DNA of 64,000 nt from positions 1 to 64,000 of the forward strand of contig JBCCLH010000018.1 of NCBI GenBank assembly GCA_039026955.1. Reading direction: 5' to 3'. The first letter of the stretch is position 1. The number at the start of each line of letters is the position of its first letter. Of this stretch, positions 45,987 through 55,008 are shown in pieces. The position numbers were made by a program, and so were the translations under genes. The notes below the pieces were generated by a model that saw only the letters and a list, made by a program, of their open reading frames with translations, had not been told where the DNA came from and did no database searches. This DNA is from Kordia sp039026955 (GTDB taxonomy: Bacteria > Bacteroidota > Bacteroidia > Flavobacteriales > Flavobacteriaceae).

Positions 45987-48581
45987 TTAGAAGTTGAAGG
46001 TTGCGTTAAAGAATACACGTGTTGGTAACACAGGTCTTCCTACGAAAAATTCTTCTTCTGTTTGACTGTTGTTCAATCGTGGCGAACCTTCTGTGATTCC
46101 GTCAGAATTGAACAAGTTGAATACTTGTGTTCCTAAACGCATGGTTTCTCCGTCTTCGCCGATGTCAAATGTGTAACCTAAGTTTAAGTTGGCTAATCCA
46201 ATTGCATCCAATTCGATAGAGTTGGCATCGTTAGAGAATTTTTCTCCTGTGTAGTTGTAGATGAAACCTGCATCAAATTTCGCATCATCATAATTCAGCG
46301 AAAGCATGCTCAATACATTTGGCTGTCTTCTTAATTCGTTGCCTTCAAAATCTGCATTGATTTCCGATTTCGTAATTTCATGACTTTGGAACGTAAAAGA
46401 TCCTGCAAAGTCAAAGTTTTCTGCAAATGCCCAACTCCAAGTCGTTTCTATACCAAATGTACTCGTATCTTGTGTGTCTACTTCTTCAATGAATCCACCG
46501 CCTGGCGCATTGATAAAACTTACTGAACGTCTGTCTTTTAAAGTAACTGCATACAACGCAGCTGTTCCTGAAAATTTGTTTTTGGAATATTTTACCCCAA
46601 GTTCACCTTGTGTAATTTTTTCTGTTTCATACGAAGAAGGATTCCCAAATCCGTCAAATTGTGTTCCGCGTAATTCTGGAAAGAAATAGCCTCTTGAGAA
46701 GTTTCCGTACGCACTTAAATCATCGTTAACTTTGTATAAGGCTGCTAGTGCAATAGCAAAATCATCTGCAGATACATTTCCTCTGGTAAAACTTCCATTT
46801 CCCCAAACTACATTGTCCATATTTGTGATTCCTGTATTGTCAACTTGGAACGTATCAGTACCTTCTACTTCAATATCTCCTGAAGCTCTTTCGTAGCGAA
46901 ACCCGATATCTAAATTCCAACGGTCTAGTTTGATTTCGTCTGCTAGGAATACTGCAATTTTATTACTAGAAATATTTCTGTTGGTGTATGCCGTTCCTCT
47001 GTTTGTGACACCATTAATGGAATAGCCTGAAACATTGACCAAACGTGGTCGGTTGTTGAATTCTCCCAAATAATTTGTGATCACGTTAAAATCTCCTGCT
47101 TGCGATCTTGACATAAATGTTCCCAAAGTAATGCTGTGTGCACCTGCCTTTTTGGTGAATTTGATGTCTGCCATCAATTCTTCTAGTGGTCTGTTTCTGT
47201 CTAGAATTCTATTTTCGAATAGTAAAGCATTTGATGCTAACGGTTGTCCGTTTAAATAAGTGAAATCTCCTGTGGTTAATCCACGTGCATCTAAGTATTC
47301 TTGCTGTGTTTCTACTACTTTTGCACCGCTTACGCCACTTCCGTCTAAAAATAAGTTGAATTGATGTCTGTAACGCGAGTAGCGTAATTTTGCGTCCATT
47401 TTTAAATCGTCTGCAAAGCGATGTTTGAAATTGGTTAAGAAATAGCCACCTTTTGTCGCTACACCATCTTCAATTGGCGAACGGTAAATTCCGTCTGGCG
47501 TCATATAAGCAATGTTTGCTGCTTCTGCCGTTTGCAAGGTGCGAATTTCTTCTCCGTCATTTCCTGTGGGACGATTTCTTGATCCGCCTTCTAATGGATA
47601 TGGTAAAAAGAATTGTACACTATCATCAATCCACTGTCCTGAAAAGGTGATAGAACCGTTGTCCGTTAAGTGCTTGATGTTTCCACGTAATTGGAAACCT
47701 TCTGTATTCAATCCAGTTTTTAGTGGACCTTCATCATAACGATAGAATCCAGATAAAGCGTAGAATGTTTTGGAGTCTTCTCCGCCCAATGGTCCGCTCG
47801 TAACAAAATCTGCTTTGTAACGTGAATTGGAAGCGATTTCTGTACGAATCGTAGTTTTTTGTTGACTTCCACCCGTAACACTCGTATAGTTGATAATACC
47901 TGCTACCGAACCAACTCCGTATAAGATAGAAGAACCACCGCGAACAAATTCCAAGTTCTTCATTCCTAAGTCGTTTCTAAAGTACACATCATGTGCTGAA
48001 GAGTTTAATCCGAAGGTACTCAACACGGGCATTCCGTCTATTTGTAATGGGTTAAACTGATACTGTCCTCCCGAAGGCAAACCTCTTACAAAGATGTTTG
48101 AGGCAACTTCACCTCCACCACCTTCTGCGGTAATTCCCGGAACACTTCGCAATACATCTGCCTGACTACTTGTGTTCAGTTTTGAAAGTTCTTTTACCCC
48201 AAAAGACGTAATAGATAATGGTGTTTCTTTTTGCGAACGTGTGGTTGATGTTGCTGTCAATAATACTGCTGATAATGCATTTCCACCTTGGACTAACACA
48301 ATATCTAATTTGACTGGTGTTCCGTCAAGGTTAATTTCTTTTTCGAAGGTTTCATATCCTACATACGAAACTGCGATGGTTTGTGTACCTGTGCGATTTG
48401 AAGTGAATGAAAAGTTACCGTCAAAGTCGGTTGCTGAACCTGAAGTATCACCTTTTATCGCCACGTTGGCACCTGGGATTGGCGTTCCAGTTTCATCTTT
48501 AACAGTACCGGAAATCTCTGTTTGTGCCATTCCTGTGAAGAAGGAAAGTACGCAAAGAAGAGTAAAAATAGTTTTTCCCAT
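45987..48581 (-). CDS. TonB-dependent receptor with carboxypeptidase-like N-terminal domain
   Basis: This 864-residue outer-membrane receptor has a signal peptide (to FFTGMAQ), a carboxypeptidase-regulatory-like beta domain at about 22-95 (GTVKDETGTPIPGANV, SYVGYETFEKEI), a plug at about 110-220 (LSKLNTSSQADVLRSVPGIT, NIFVRGLPSGGQYQF) and a beta-barrel ending in an aromatic residue (VFFNATFNF). It is not paired with a SusD lipoprotein, so it is not a classical Sus pair. It is first in the leftward operon controlled from the operator at 48672-48697 and should carry the glycoside across the outer membrane. Confidence 0.94.
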   Translation of the reverse strand: MGKTIFTLLCVLSFFTGMAQTEISGTVKDETGTPIPGANVAIKGDTSGSATDFDGNFSFTSNRTGTQTIAVSYVGYETFEKEINLDGTPVKLDIVLVQGGNALSAVLLTATSTTRSQKETPLSITSFGVKELSKLNTSSQADVLRSVPGITAEGGGGEVASNIFVRGLPSGGQYQFNPLQIDGMPVLSTFGLNSSAHDVYFRNDLGMKNLEFVRGGSSILYGVGSVAGIINYTSVTGGSQQKTTIRTEIASNSRYKADFVTSGPLGGEDSKTFYALSGFYRYDEGPLKTGLNTEGFQLRGNIKHLTDNGSITFSGQWIDDSVQFFLPYPLEGGSRNRPTGNDGEEIRTLQTAEAANIAYMTPDGIYRSPIEDGVATKGGYFLTNFKHRFADDLKMDAKLRYSRYRHQFNLFLDGSGVSGAKVVETQQEYLDARGLTTGDFTYLNGQPLASNALLFENRILDRNRPLEELMADIKFTKKAGAHSITLGTFMSRSQAGDFNVITNYLGEFNNRPRLVNVSGYSINGVTNRGTAYTNRNISSNKIAVFLADEIKLDRWNLDIGFRYERASGDIEVEGTDTFQVDNTGITNMDNVVWGNGSFTRGNVSADDFAIALAALYKVNDDLSAYGNFSRGYFFPELRGTQFDGFGNPSSYETEKITQGELGVKYSKNKFSGTAALYAVTLKDRRSVSFINAPGGGFIEEVDTQDTSTFGIETTWSWAFAENFDFAGSFTFQSHEITKSEINADFEGNELRRQPNVLSMLSLNYDDAKFDAGFIYNYTGEKFSNDANSIELDAIGLANLNLGYTFDIGEDGETMRLGTQVFNLFNSDGITEGSPRLNNSQTEEEFFVGRPVLPTRVFFNATFNF

Positions 48582-48671
48582 GTTTTGTTGATTTAATAAT
48601 TAATAGTTGATTACATTACAATATTAGCATAGTTACTGTTATATTTTTACGAAAATGTTAATGAAAAGTTA

Positions 48672-48697
48672 TGCAAACGTTCCCGGGAACGTTTGCA
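48672..48697. promoter_or_regulatory. Perfect 26-bp palindromic LacI-family operator
   Basis: Two exact half-sites TGCAAACGTTCCC meet head to head with the centre at 48684/48685. The central CG-type dyad and total length suit a LacI/GalR-family dimer. It lies between the divergent receptor operon and the regulator gene and overlaps the -33 region of the regulator promoter, so it can control both directions. Confidence 0.85.
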
Positions 48698-48723
48698 ATT
48701 AGTTTTTTAAAGATGTACTTTTG
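48693..48723 (+). promoter_or_regulatory. Bacteroidota-type promoter of the LacI regulator gene
   Basis: A TTG at 48693-48695 and TACTTTTG (TAnnTTTG) at 48716-48723 are separated by 20 bases, the expected -33/-7 arrangement. The -33 element is inside the operator palindrome, which implies autoregulation. Confidence 0.65.
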
Positions 48724-48750
48724 AGCGAATCGTTTCATTGATCATTCCAA

Positions 48751-49770
48751 ATGAAGAAAAAAAGTAGCGCTACACTGAAAGATATTGCCAAACGCTTGGG
48801 CATTTCTACTTCCACCGTTTCTAGAGCGTTGAATAATCATTCAGATATCAATCTTGAGACTAAGAAATTAGTGGAAAAAACTGCCAAAGAACTGAATTAT
48901 CAACCCAATATTTTTGCCAAAGGTTTCCGCAGTCATCGGACGCGTATGATTGGTGTGGTAGTCCCTAAAATTTCTCATTATTATACTTCAACCATTTTGG
49001 AGGGAATTTTGGAAATGGCAGAAGCAAACGGTTATCGCGTGATTATTTCTGAATCGAAAAACAGCTTTGAAAAACAGATTGAAATGTTGAATACTATGAT
49101 TCAATTTGGCGTGGAAGGTATTTTATTATGTCTGACACGCACCACCAAAGATGTGAAAGATATTTTGGATGTCTTGGATCGTATTCCGTTGGTATTGTTT
49201 GATAAAGTATCGAGTAAAATTCCGTGTACACAAATTATCATTGACGATAAACAAGCTGCCTGTAACGCCGTTGAACATTTGATCAATTTGGGAAGAAAGC
49301 GCATTGCTATTTTTAAAGAAACCGAGAACTCTTTTAATTCTGAAAAACGCTATGAAGGCTATTTGCAAGCCTTAAACGATCATAATTTTCCTGTGGATGA
49401 AAAATTGATTTTAAGTACGGAAGATATTTCGGTGCGACAAGGAAAACGCTTGACAAACATTATCCTTTCCTTAAAAGAGAGACCTGATGCCATTTTTGCC
49501 ATTACCGATAGTTGTGCCATTGGAATTATTCAAAAATTAAAACAGTACAATGTAAAAGTTCCCGAAGACATTGCGGTGGTGGGTTTTAGCAATTCGTTCA
49601 ATTCAACAATTATTGAACCTAATTTAACAACGGTAGATCAACCGGGAAATAAAATGGGCAAAACAGCCGTGAAGTATCTTATTGAAGAAATTGAAAACGA
49701 TTCGCTGTCGTATAAAACGATTGAATTGCGTACGAGTTTGATTGTGCGAGAATCTTCGTTTAAGGTTTAA
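48751..49770 (+). CDS. LacI family transcriptional regulator
   Basis: This 339-residue protein has the LacI helix-turn-helix at 7-29 (TLKDIAKRLGISTSTVSRAL), the hinge helix (NIFAKGFRSHRTRMIGVVVP) and a periplasmic-binding-protein-like sensor domain (about 60-335) with motifs such as PLVLFDKVSSKIPCTQI and ITDSCAIGIIQKL. It is divergent from the receptor operon, and its own promoter overlaps the palindromic operator. It probably represses the operon until an inducer binds; in this setting the glycosylglycerate or a product is the natural inducer. Confidence 0.94.
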   Translation: MKKKSSATLKDIAKRLGISTSTVSRALNNHSDINLETKKLVEKTAKELNYQPNIFAKGFRSHRTRMIGVVVPKISHYYTSTILEGILEMAEANGYRVIISESKNSFEKQIEMLNTMIQFGVEGILLCLTRTTKDVKDILDVLDRIPLVLFDKVSSKIPCTQIIIDDKQAACNAVEHLINLGRKRIAIFKETENSFNSEKRYEGYLQALNDHNFPVDEKLILSTEDISVRQGKRLTNIILSLKERPDAIFAITDSCAIGIIQKLKQYNVKVPEDIAVVGFSNSFNSTIIEPNLTTVDQPGNKMGKTAVKYLIEEIENDSLSYKTIELRTSLIVRESSFKV

Positions 49771-49809
49771 TACTAAGCTTTATTCTAAAATAAAAATATA
49801 CAAACACAA

Positions 49810-49837
49810 AACTCCTTTCGCATCAACAAAAGGAGTT
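49810..49837. terminator. Hairpin terminator after the LacI gene
   Basis: A perfect 9-bp stem (AACTCCTTT / AAAGGAGTT) has a 10-base loop. A second small hairpin (TTTTCCT / AGGAAAA) follows at 49843-49859. Both lie between the convergent LacI and ankyrin genes. Confidence 0.6.
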
Positions 49838-49907
49838 CCTATTTTCCTATTAGGAAAACAAAGCACAGTGATAATAATTCAAATTATGGTGTAACGAAAC
49901 TATAAGA

Positions 49908-51401
49908 CTATTGAATTTTTAATAGTGCCAAATCTGTTTTTTCTTTCTCGAGTAGTTCATTTTGCAAAGCCATATCATAAGGACTTTCATTAAAATCGGT
50001 ACGTATATTTTTATCAGCTCCATTTGCGACTAATATTGCTATTAACTTTGTGTCAGTAGCTTTCATAGCTGCTAGGTGTAACGGACTTAAATTGATATCA
50101 TTTTTTTGATTTAAGTCCACGCCTAATTCGATTGCTTTTTTAAGAAGAAAATCACTGTTCTCCTCAACAGCAATGTGTGCTAATGTGTTGCCATCTTTAT
50201 ATTTTTTTGCACCAAGTATGCCTTTTGCTTGCAATGTTTCTATGATGTATTGTGAAGCTTCTCCTCTTCGCGTGCTGTATGATTTAAAAGCGTGATACAT
50301 TAAGTCATTGCCTGCTTTATCTACAATAGTATAATCAGCTCTATTTGCGATTAGAAAATCAAAATTCTCCTTCGAATTTCGTTTAATAGCCATTGTCAAT
50401 GCAGATTCACCTTTGTGATTACGATGATTTATTTGATTTGTTTTAGAAGCAATTTTTTCTAAATTTTCTTTGGCGCCAAAAGCAGCATTTATGAGTGCTG
50501 TGTTGCCGTTTTCATCAACCTGATTGGCAGAAACTCCATTAGTCATAAAAAATTCCAACAATTCTGGTGTTGCTCTTCTTGCTGCCAAATGCAAGGGTGT
50601 TTCTCCTTGGTTACTTACAATATCAATTTCAAGCTGTAACTCTTCTGATAAATACTTAAATACTTCCAATCGTAAGGCTCTACGTTTCATTCCTTGTGAC
50701 GCAAATAGTACAGCATTTTCTCCTTTCGTATTTGTGTAATCAAATGGGACACCTTTTTCTTGCCAAAATTTCATGGCATCGATAGCTCCGCCACGCGCTG
50801 CATAGAAAAATAGATTGTTTCCATCGGCATCTGTTACATACGTAGGAACATTTTTCTTAATGAAATACTCAAAAATACTGTGATCTTTTAGGGTTGATCC
50901 AGATAATAATAGTAAGGCATTTGCGCCAGATTCATTGGTATAGTCAACAGGAATTCCCTGCGCAAGAATCAAGTCATAAACTGCTGTATTGGTAACTCCG
51001 CCAATAGCAGCCATTAAAAGCATATTTGTACCTCTAGAGGTTTTAAAATTTGGATCGGCTCCAAGACTTAACAAATGGCGCATTACCTCCAAATTTCCTT
51101 TGTATGTGGCCCATAACAAATACGTAACACCTCCATGGGTTGGTTTTGTCACAGGATTTCCTTCTAAAGTTAATAAGTATTTAATGCTTTCCGTAGCAAC
51201 ATTATCAATAATCGCATACGATACCGCATCAAAGGAAAATTGATCTTTCGCTGTAGGATCATGTCCTTTTTGTATGTTTTCTTTTATTTCGGAAATACTA
51301 GGATTGGCTTTCCAAAATTCACGTTTCAAGAATATATTTTCTTCTTGTGCATGTACACACACAAAAGAAAAAAGTAAAAATAATAGTAGGATTCGTTTCA
51401 T
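49908..51401 (-). CDS. Periplasmic ankyrin-repeat protein
   Basis: This 497-residue protein begins with a signal peptide (MKRILLLFLLFSFVCVHAQ) and then about 12 ankyrin repeats from residue 45 to the end, with signatures such as GGVTYLLWATYKGNLEVMRHLL, GETPLHLAARRATPELLEFF and INLSPLHLAAMKATDTKLIA. It should be exported and act as a protein-binding scaffold; the partner is unknown. It stands alone between convergent LacI and divergent nrdB genes. Confidence 0.9.
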   Translation of the reverse strand: MKRILLLFLLFSFVCVHAQEENIFLKREFWKANPSISEIKENIQKGHDPTAKDQFSFDAVSYAIIDNVATESIKYLLTLEGNPVTKPTHGGVTYLLWATYKGNLEVMRHLLSLGADPNFKTSRGTNMLLMAAIGGVTNTAVYDLILAQGIPVDYTNESGANALLLLSGSTLKDHSIFEYFIKKNVPTYVTDADGNNLFFYAARGGAIDAMKFWQEKGVPFDYTNTKGENAVLFASQGMKRRALRLEVFKYLSEELQLEIDIVSNQGETPLHLAARRATPELLEFFMTNGVSANQVDENGNTALINAAFGAKENLEKIASKTNQINHRNHKGESALTMAIKRNSKENFDFLIANRADYTIVDKAGNDLMYHAFKSYSTRRGEASQYIIETLQAKGILGAKKYKDGNTLAHIAVEENSDFLLKKAIELGVDLNQKNDINLSPLHLAAMKATDTKLIAILVANGADKNIRTDFNESPYDMALQNELLEKEKTDLALLKIQ

Positions 51402-51711
51402 AGTTGGTGTTTTTATGCTTCATAAAAAAATTCTCTATTCAAAAAATAATACTGTCAAAACGACTATTTGTTAATTGTTACTGACAAAATACTCTAATCG
51501 AATGAGTTGTAATTTTTATTGCTTTTACAAAAATAACTATTTAAATTAAATCTAAATAAAAATAGTTGAAGAATTTTACAGATTTACTCAATTTTTCTCG
51601 TGATAATTGAGATGTTAATAACAGTGTTAAGAAATAGTTACGAACTCATTAAAATCTAAGGTAAAAAATCTGAAATTTGTTATTGATAATTAATCTAAAT
51701 TAGACTTCCCC
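51402..51711. other. Intergenic region before nrdB, no clear element
   Basis: About 310 AT-rich bases separate the divergent ankyrin and nrdB genes. No convincing NrdR-type box, riboswitch or terminator is seen. Promoters for both genes must lie here. Confidence 0.5.
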
Positions 51712-52986
51712 ATGAGTATTACACATATCATCAAACGAGATTTTAGCACCAAACCTTTCAACTTAGATAAGATTACACAAGCTATAGAAAAGGCGATGAA
51801 TGCAGTCAACACAGGTTCTACAGAAGATGCACAAAACGTTGCTATTACAGTCTACCAAGAGTTGTTGATGCTTAAGCAAAAAGATGCTCAATACATCCCC
51901 ACGGTAGAGAAAGTACAGGATATTGTGGAGTCCAAATTAATGGAAAGTACGTTTACAGAAGTAGCAAAAGCGTATATTTTGTACAGAAACAAAAGAGCAC
52001 AGGAGCGAAAGCATAATATTTTTGAAAAACGAATCAATTTAAAGCCGTACGAGTATCCGCAGTTGTACGAATATGTACCTGCCATTCGTCATTCCTATTG
52101 GATTCATACAGAATTCAACTTCACCAGTGATATTCAGGATTTCAAATCGCGTTTAACGCATACGGAGCGAAATGCTATCAAAAACACTATGTTAGCTATT
52201 TCTCAGATTGAAGTAGCTGTAAAAACGTTTTGGGGCGATTTATACCACAGAATGCCCAAACCAGAAATTGGCTCTGTGGGTGCCACGTTTGCTGAAAGTG
52301 AAGTACGACATGCAGATGCTTACTCACATTTATTGGAAATTTTAGGATTGAATACAGAGTTTAAAGCACTGAAAAAGAAACCTGTGATTATGAAACGGGT
52401 TCAGTATTTAGAAGCTGCATTGCGCAACTCTAAAAGTGAAGACGATAAGCAGTACGCAGAATCTATCTTATTATTTTCACTGTTTATAGAGCATGTATCC
52501 TTATTCTCTCAATTCCTTATTATTATGGCGTTTAATAAGCATAAAAATATGTTGAAAGGAATTTCTAATGTTGTGGAAGCCACTTCTAAAGAGGAACAAA
52601 TACATGGGGACTTTGGAATTGATTTGATTAAAATTTTACAAGAAGAACATCCTGAATGGTTTACCCCAGCATACCATGAAAAAATTCAGAAAATGTGCAA
52701 AAATGCGTACGAATCTGAATACCAACTCTTGAATTGGATTTTTGAAGATGGAGAACTCGACTTTTTACCTAAAACCGTTATTGCAGAATTTTTAAAACAC
52801 CGTTTTAACAAATCACTAGAAAGCATAGGTATCGAGAAAGTTTTTGATATCGACAATGAGTTAGTAGCACAAACCGAATGGTTTGACGATGAAATCATCG
52901 GTACGAAACACGGCGACTTTTTTGTAAAGCGCTCTATTAATTACAGTAAAAGAACACAAAGTATCACAAGTGACGATCTTTTTTAA
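51712..52986 (+). CDS. nrdB: Class I ribonucleotide reductase beta subunit with N-terminal ATP-cone
   Basis: This 424-residue protein is a ribonucleotide reductase radical subunit with an added N-terminal ATP-cone (about 1-95: IIKRDFSTKPFNLDKITQAI, then VQDIVESKLMESTFTEVAKAY). The ferritin-like core has the metal ligands Glu197 and His200 with the radical Tyr204 in the usual spacing (ESEVRHADAY), and further ligands EEQIHGDFG. ATP-cones on NrdB, with NrdA lacking one, are known in a few Bacteroidota and give allosteric control through the radical subunit. It precedes nrdA by 3 bases and forms one operon. It provides deoxynucleotides for DNA synthesis. Confidence 0.96.
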   Translation: MSITHIIKRDFSTKPFNLDKITQAIEKAMNAVNTGSTEDAQNVAITVYQELLMLKQKDAQYIPTVEKVQDIVESKLMESTFTEVAKAYILYRNKRAQERKHNIFEKRINLKPYEYPQLYEYVPAIRHSYWIHTEFNFTSDIQDFKSRLTHTERNAIKNTMLAISQIEVAVKTFWGDLYHRMPKPEIGSVGATFAESEVRHADAYSHLLEILGLNTEFKALKKKPVIMKRVQYLEAALRNSKSEDDKQYAESILLFSLFIEHVSLFSQFLIIMAFNKHKNMLKGISNVVEATSKEEQIHGDFGIDLIKILQEEHPEWFTPAYHEKIQKMCKNAYESEYQLLNWIFEDGELDFLPKTVIAEFLKHRFNKSLESIGIEKVFDIDNELVAQTEWFDDEIIGTKHGDFFVKRSINYSKRTQSITSDDLF

Positions 52987-52989
52987 ACT

Positions 52990-54780
52990 ATGCAAAAAGA
53001 AAAACTGACAACCCAGAAACAACAAACAACAGGAACTACAACTACAGATTCCTTATTAGAAGCAAGAAAAAAAGCTTTATCAAAAGCAAAAAAATTAGAA
53101 GAACCTAAGTTCTCATGGCTAAACGAAAATAGTCGTAAGTTTTTAGAAGCAGGCTACTTAACTCCCGGTGTTTCTCCCGAACAACGAATTAGAGAAATTG
53201 CCGAAACTGCTGAAAATATTTTACAAATTCCAGGATATGCCGATAAGTTTTACGCATACATGTCCGAAGGATATTTCTCTTTGGCTTCCCCAGTGTGGTC
53301 AAATTTTGGAAAAGAACGCGGATTGCCTGTAAGCTGTTTTGGCTCCCATATAGACGATGATATTGGAAACATTCTATACACACAATCAGAAGTAGGAATG
53401 ATGTCAAAATTAGGCGGTGGGACTTCTGGCTATTTTGGAAAAATCCGTCATAGAGGCGCACCTATTAAAAACAATGGAGAAGCGTCTGGAGCAGTACATA
53501 TTATGCGCCTTTTTGAGTCAATGGTCGATGTGGTAAGTCAAGGATCTGTTCGACGTGGAAGATTTTCCCCGTATTTGCCTATTGAACATCCTGATATTAT
53601 GGAATTTCTAGAAATCGGTACCGAAGGAAATCCAATTCAGGAACTTACACATGGCGTTACGGTTACCAATCAATGGATGCAGGAAATGATTGATGGTGAT
53701 GTTGCCAAACGAACTATTTGGGCAAAAGTACTACAGAGTCGCGGTGAAATGGGATATCCGTACGTATTCTTTGCAGACAATGCAAATAACAACGCTGTTG
53801 ATGTGTACAAAGAAAAAAACCATAGAATACATGCAAGCAACCTTTGTACCGAAATTATGTTGCCATCTAACGATGATTGGTCATTTGTTTGTGTATTGTC
53901 AAGCATCAATGTGTTACATTATGACAAATGGAAAGACACTGATGCGGTTGAAACGATGATTTATTTCTTGGATGCCGTAATTACTGAATTTTTAGATAAA
54001 TTGGAAAGTTACCGAGATTCTGCAAACAAAGATGATCGTCAGACTTTCTTGTTTATGGAACGCGCCTACAACTTTGCCAAAGAAAACAGAGCACTTGGCT
54101 TAGGTGTCTTAGGATGGCATTCGTTATTACAATCAAAAATGCATGCGTTTGATAGTCAAGAAGCGTATGACTTGAATACCGAAATTTTCCAAACGATCCA
54201 AAAACGTTCGTATAAAGCGTCTGAAGAACTTGCCACAAAATTTGGTGAACCAGCAGTATTGAAAGGATATGGAAGAAGAAATGCTACGCTCAATGCGGTG
54301 GCACCAACCACTTCATCTGCTTTTATCTTAGGACAAGTTTCACAAGGAATTGAGCCAATTTGGTCAAACATTTATGTAAAAGATATTGCAAAAATAAAGA
54401 CCACTATCAAAAATCCATTCTTACAAAAACTATTGGAAGAAAAAGGAAAAGATACACCAGAAGTATGGCGCAATATAAGAGATCGTGACGGATCTGTACA
54501 GCATCTAGATTTCTTGACAGATCACGAGAAAGAAGTCTTTAAAACCTACTCAGAAATTGATCAGATGGCAATTATTTACCAAGCTGCCAATAGACAGTAT
54601 CATATTGATCAAGGACAATCCGTAAATATTATCGTTCATCCTGATATGCCTACAAAAGAGATTAACAAAATACATGTTACTGCTTGGAAATTAGGTTTAA
54701 AATCATTGTATTACCAACACAGTATGAATGCAGCTCAAAAATTCAAACAGAAGAAAGAATGTACTAGCTGCGAAGCCTAA
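52990..54780 (+). CDS. nrdA: Class I ribonucleotide reductase alpha subunit lacking an ATP-cone
   Basis: This 596-residue catalytic subunit is shorter than the E. coli type because it starts directly at the reductase barrel without an ATP-cone. Active-site residues are in place: Cys116 (VSCFGS), Asn284-Cys286-Glu288 (NLCTEI), Cys301 (FVCVLSS), the Tyr pair in SLYYQHS, and the C-terminal redox pair Cys591 and Cys594 (CTSC). It reduces ribonucleotides together with NrdB upstream, 3 bases away. The missing cone agrees with control through the cone on NrdB. A terminator hairpin follows. Confidence 0.96.
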   Translation: MQKEKLTTQKQQTTGTTTTDSLLEARKKALSKAKKLEEPKFSWLNENSRKFLEAGYLTPGVSPEQRIREIAETAENILQIPGYADKFYAYMSEGYFSLASPVWSNFGKERGLPVSCFGSHIDDDIGNILYTQSEVGMMSKLGGGTSGYFGKIRHRGAPIKNNGEASGAVHIMRLFESMVDVVSQGSVRRGRFSPYLPIEHPDIMEFLEIGTEGNPIQELTHGVTVTNQWMQEMIDGDVAKRTIWAKVLQSRGEMGYPYVFFADNANNNAVDVYKEKNHRIHASNLCTEIMLPSNDDWSFVCVLSSINVLHYDKWKDTDAVETMIYFLDAVITEFLDKLESYRDSANKDDRQTFLFMERAYNFAKENRALGLGVLGWHSLLQSKMHAFDSQEAYDLNTEIFQTIQKRSYKASEELATKFGEPAVLKGYGRRNATLNAVAPTTSSAFILGQVSQGIEPIWSNIYVKDIAKIKTTIKNPFLQKLLEEKGKDTPEVWRNIRDRDGSVQHLDFLTDHEKEVFKTYSEIDQMAIIYQAANRQYHIDQGQSVNIIVHPDMPTKEINKIHVTAWKLGLKSLYYQHSMNAAQKFKQKKECTSCEA

Positions 54781-54793
54781 AATTAAAATATAT

Positions 54794-54826
54794 AAAGACT
54801 ATTCATTCACTGGATAGTCTTTTTTA
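54794..54826 (+). terminator. Terminator of the nrdBA operon
   Basis: A perfect 9-bp stem (AAAGACTAT / ATAGTCTTT) with an 11-base loop is followed by TTT within a T6 tract, 14 bases past the nrdA stop. Confidence 0.75.
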
Positions 54827-55008
54827 GTTTGATACAATGATAAATCTCGAGAATGTATCGTATTTGTTGGTCTTGTAAATGCGATTAAGAATTATCATAT
54901 CTTTCGTCTTTTTGGGAGGAAACGGACTAAAAATACGTGTCAAATCAAGATTTGAAGCGTTTTGTATTGTATTTTGATGAATATTTGCGTCATAAATCAT
55001 TCAACATC

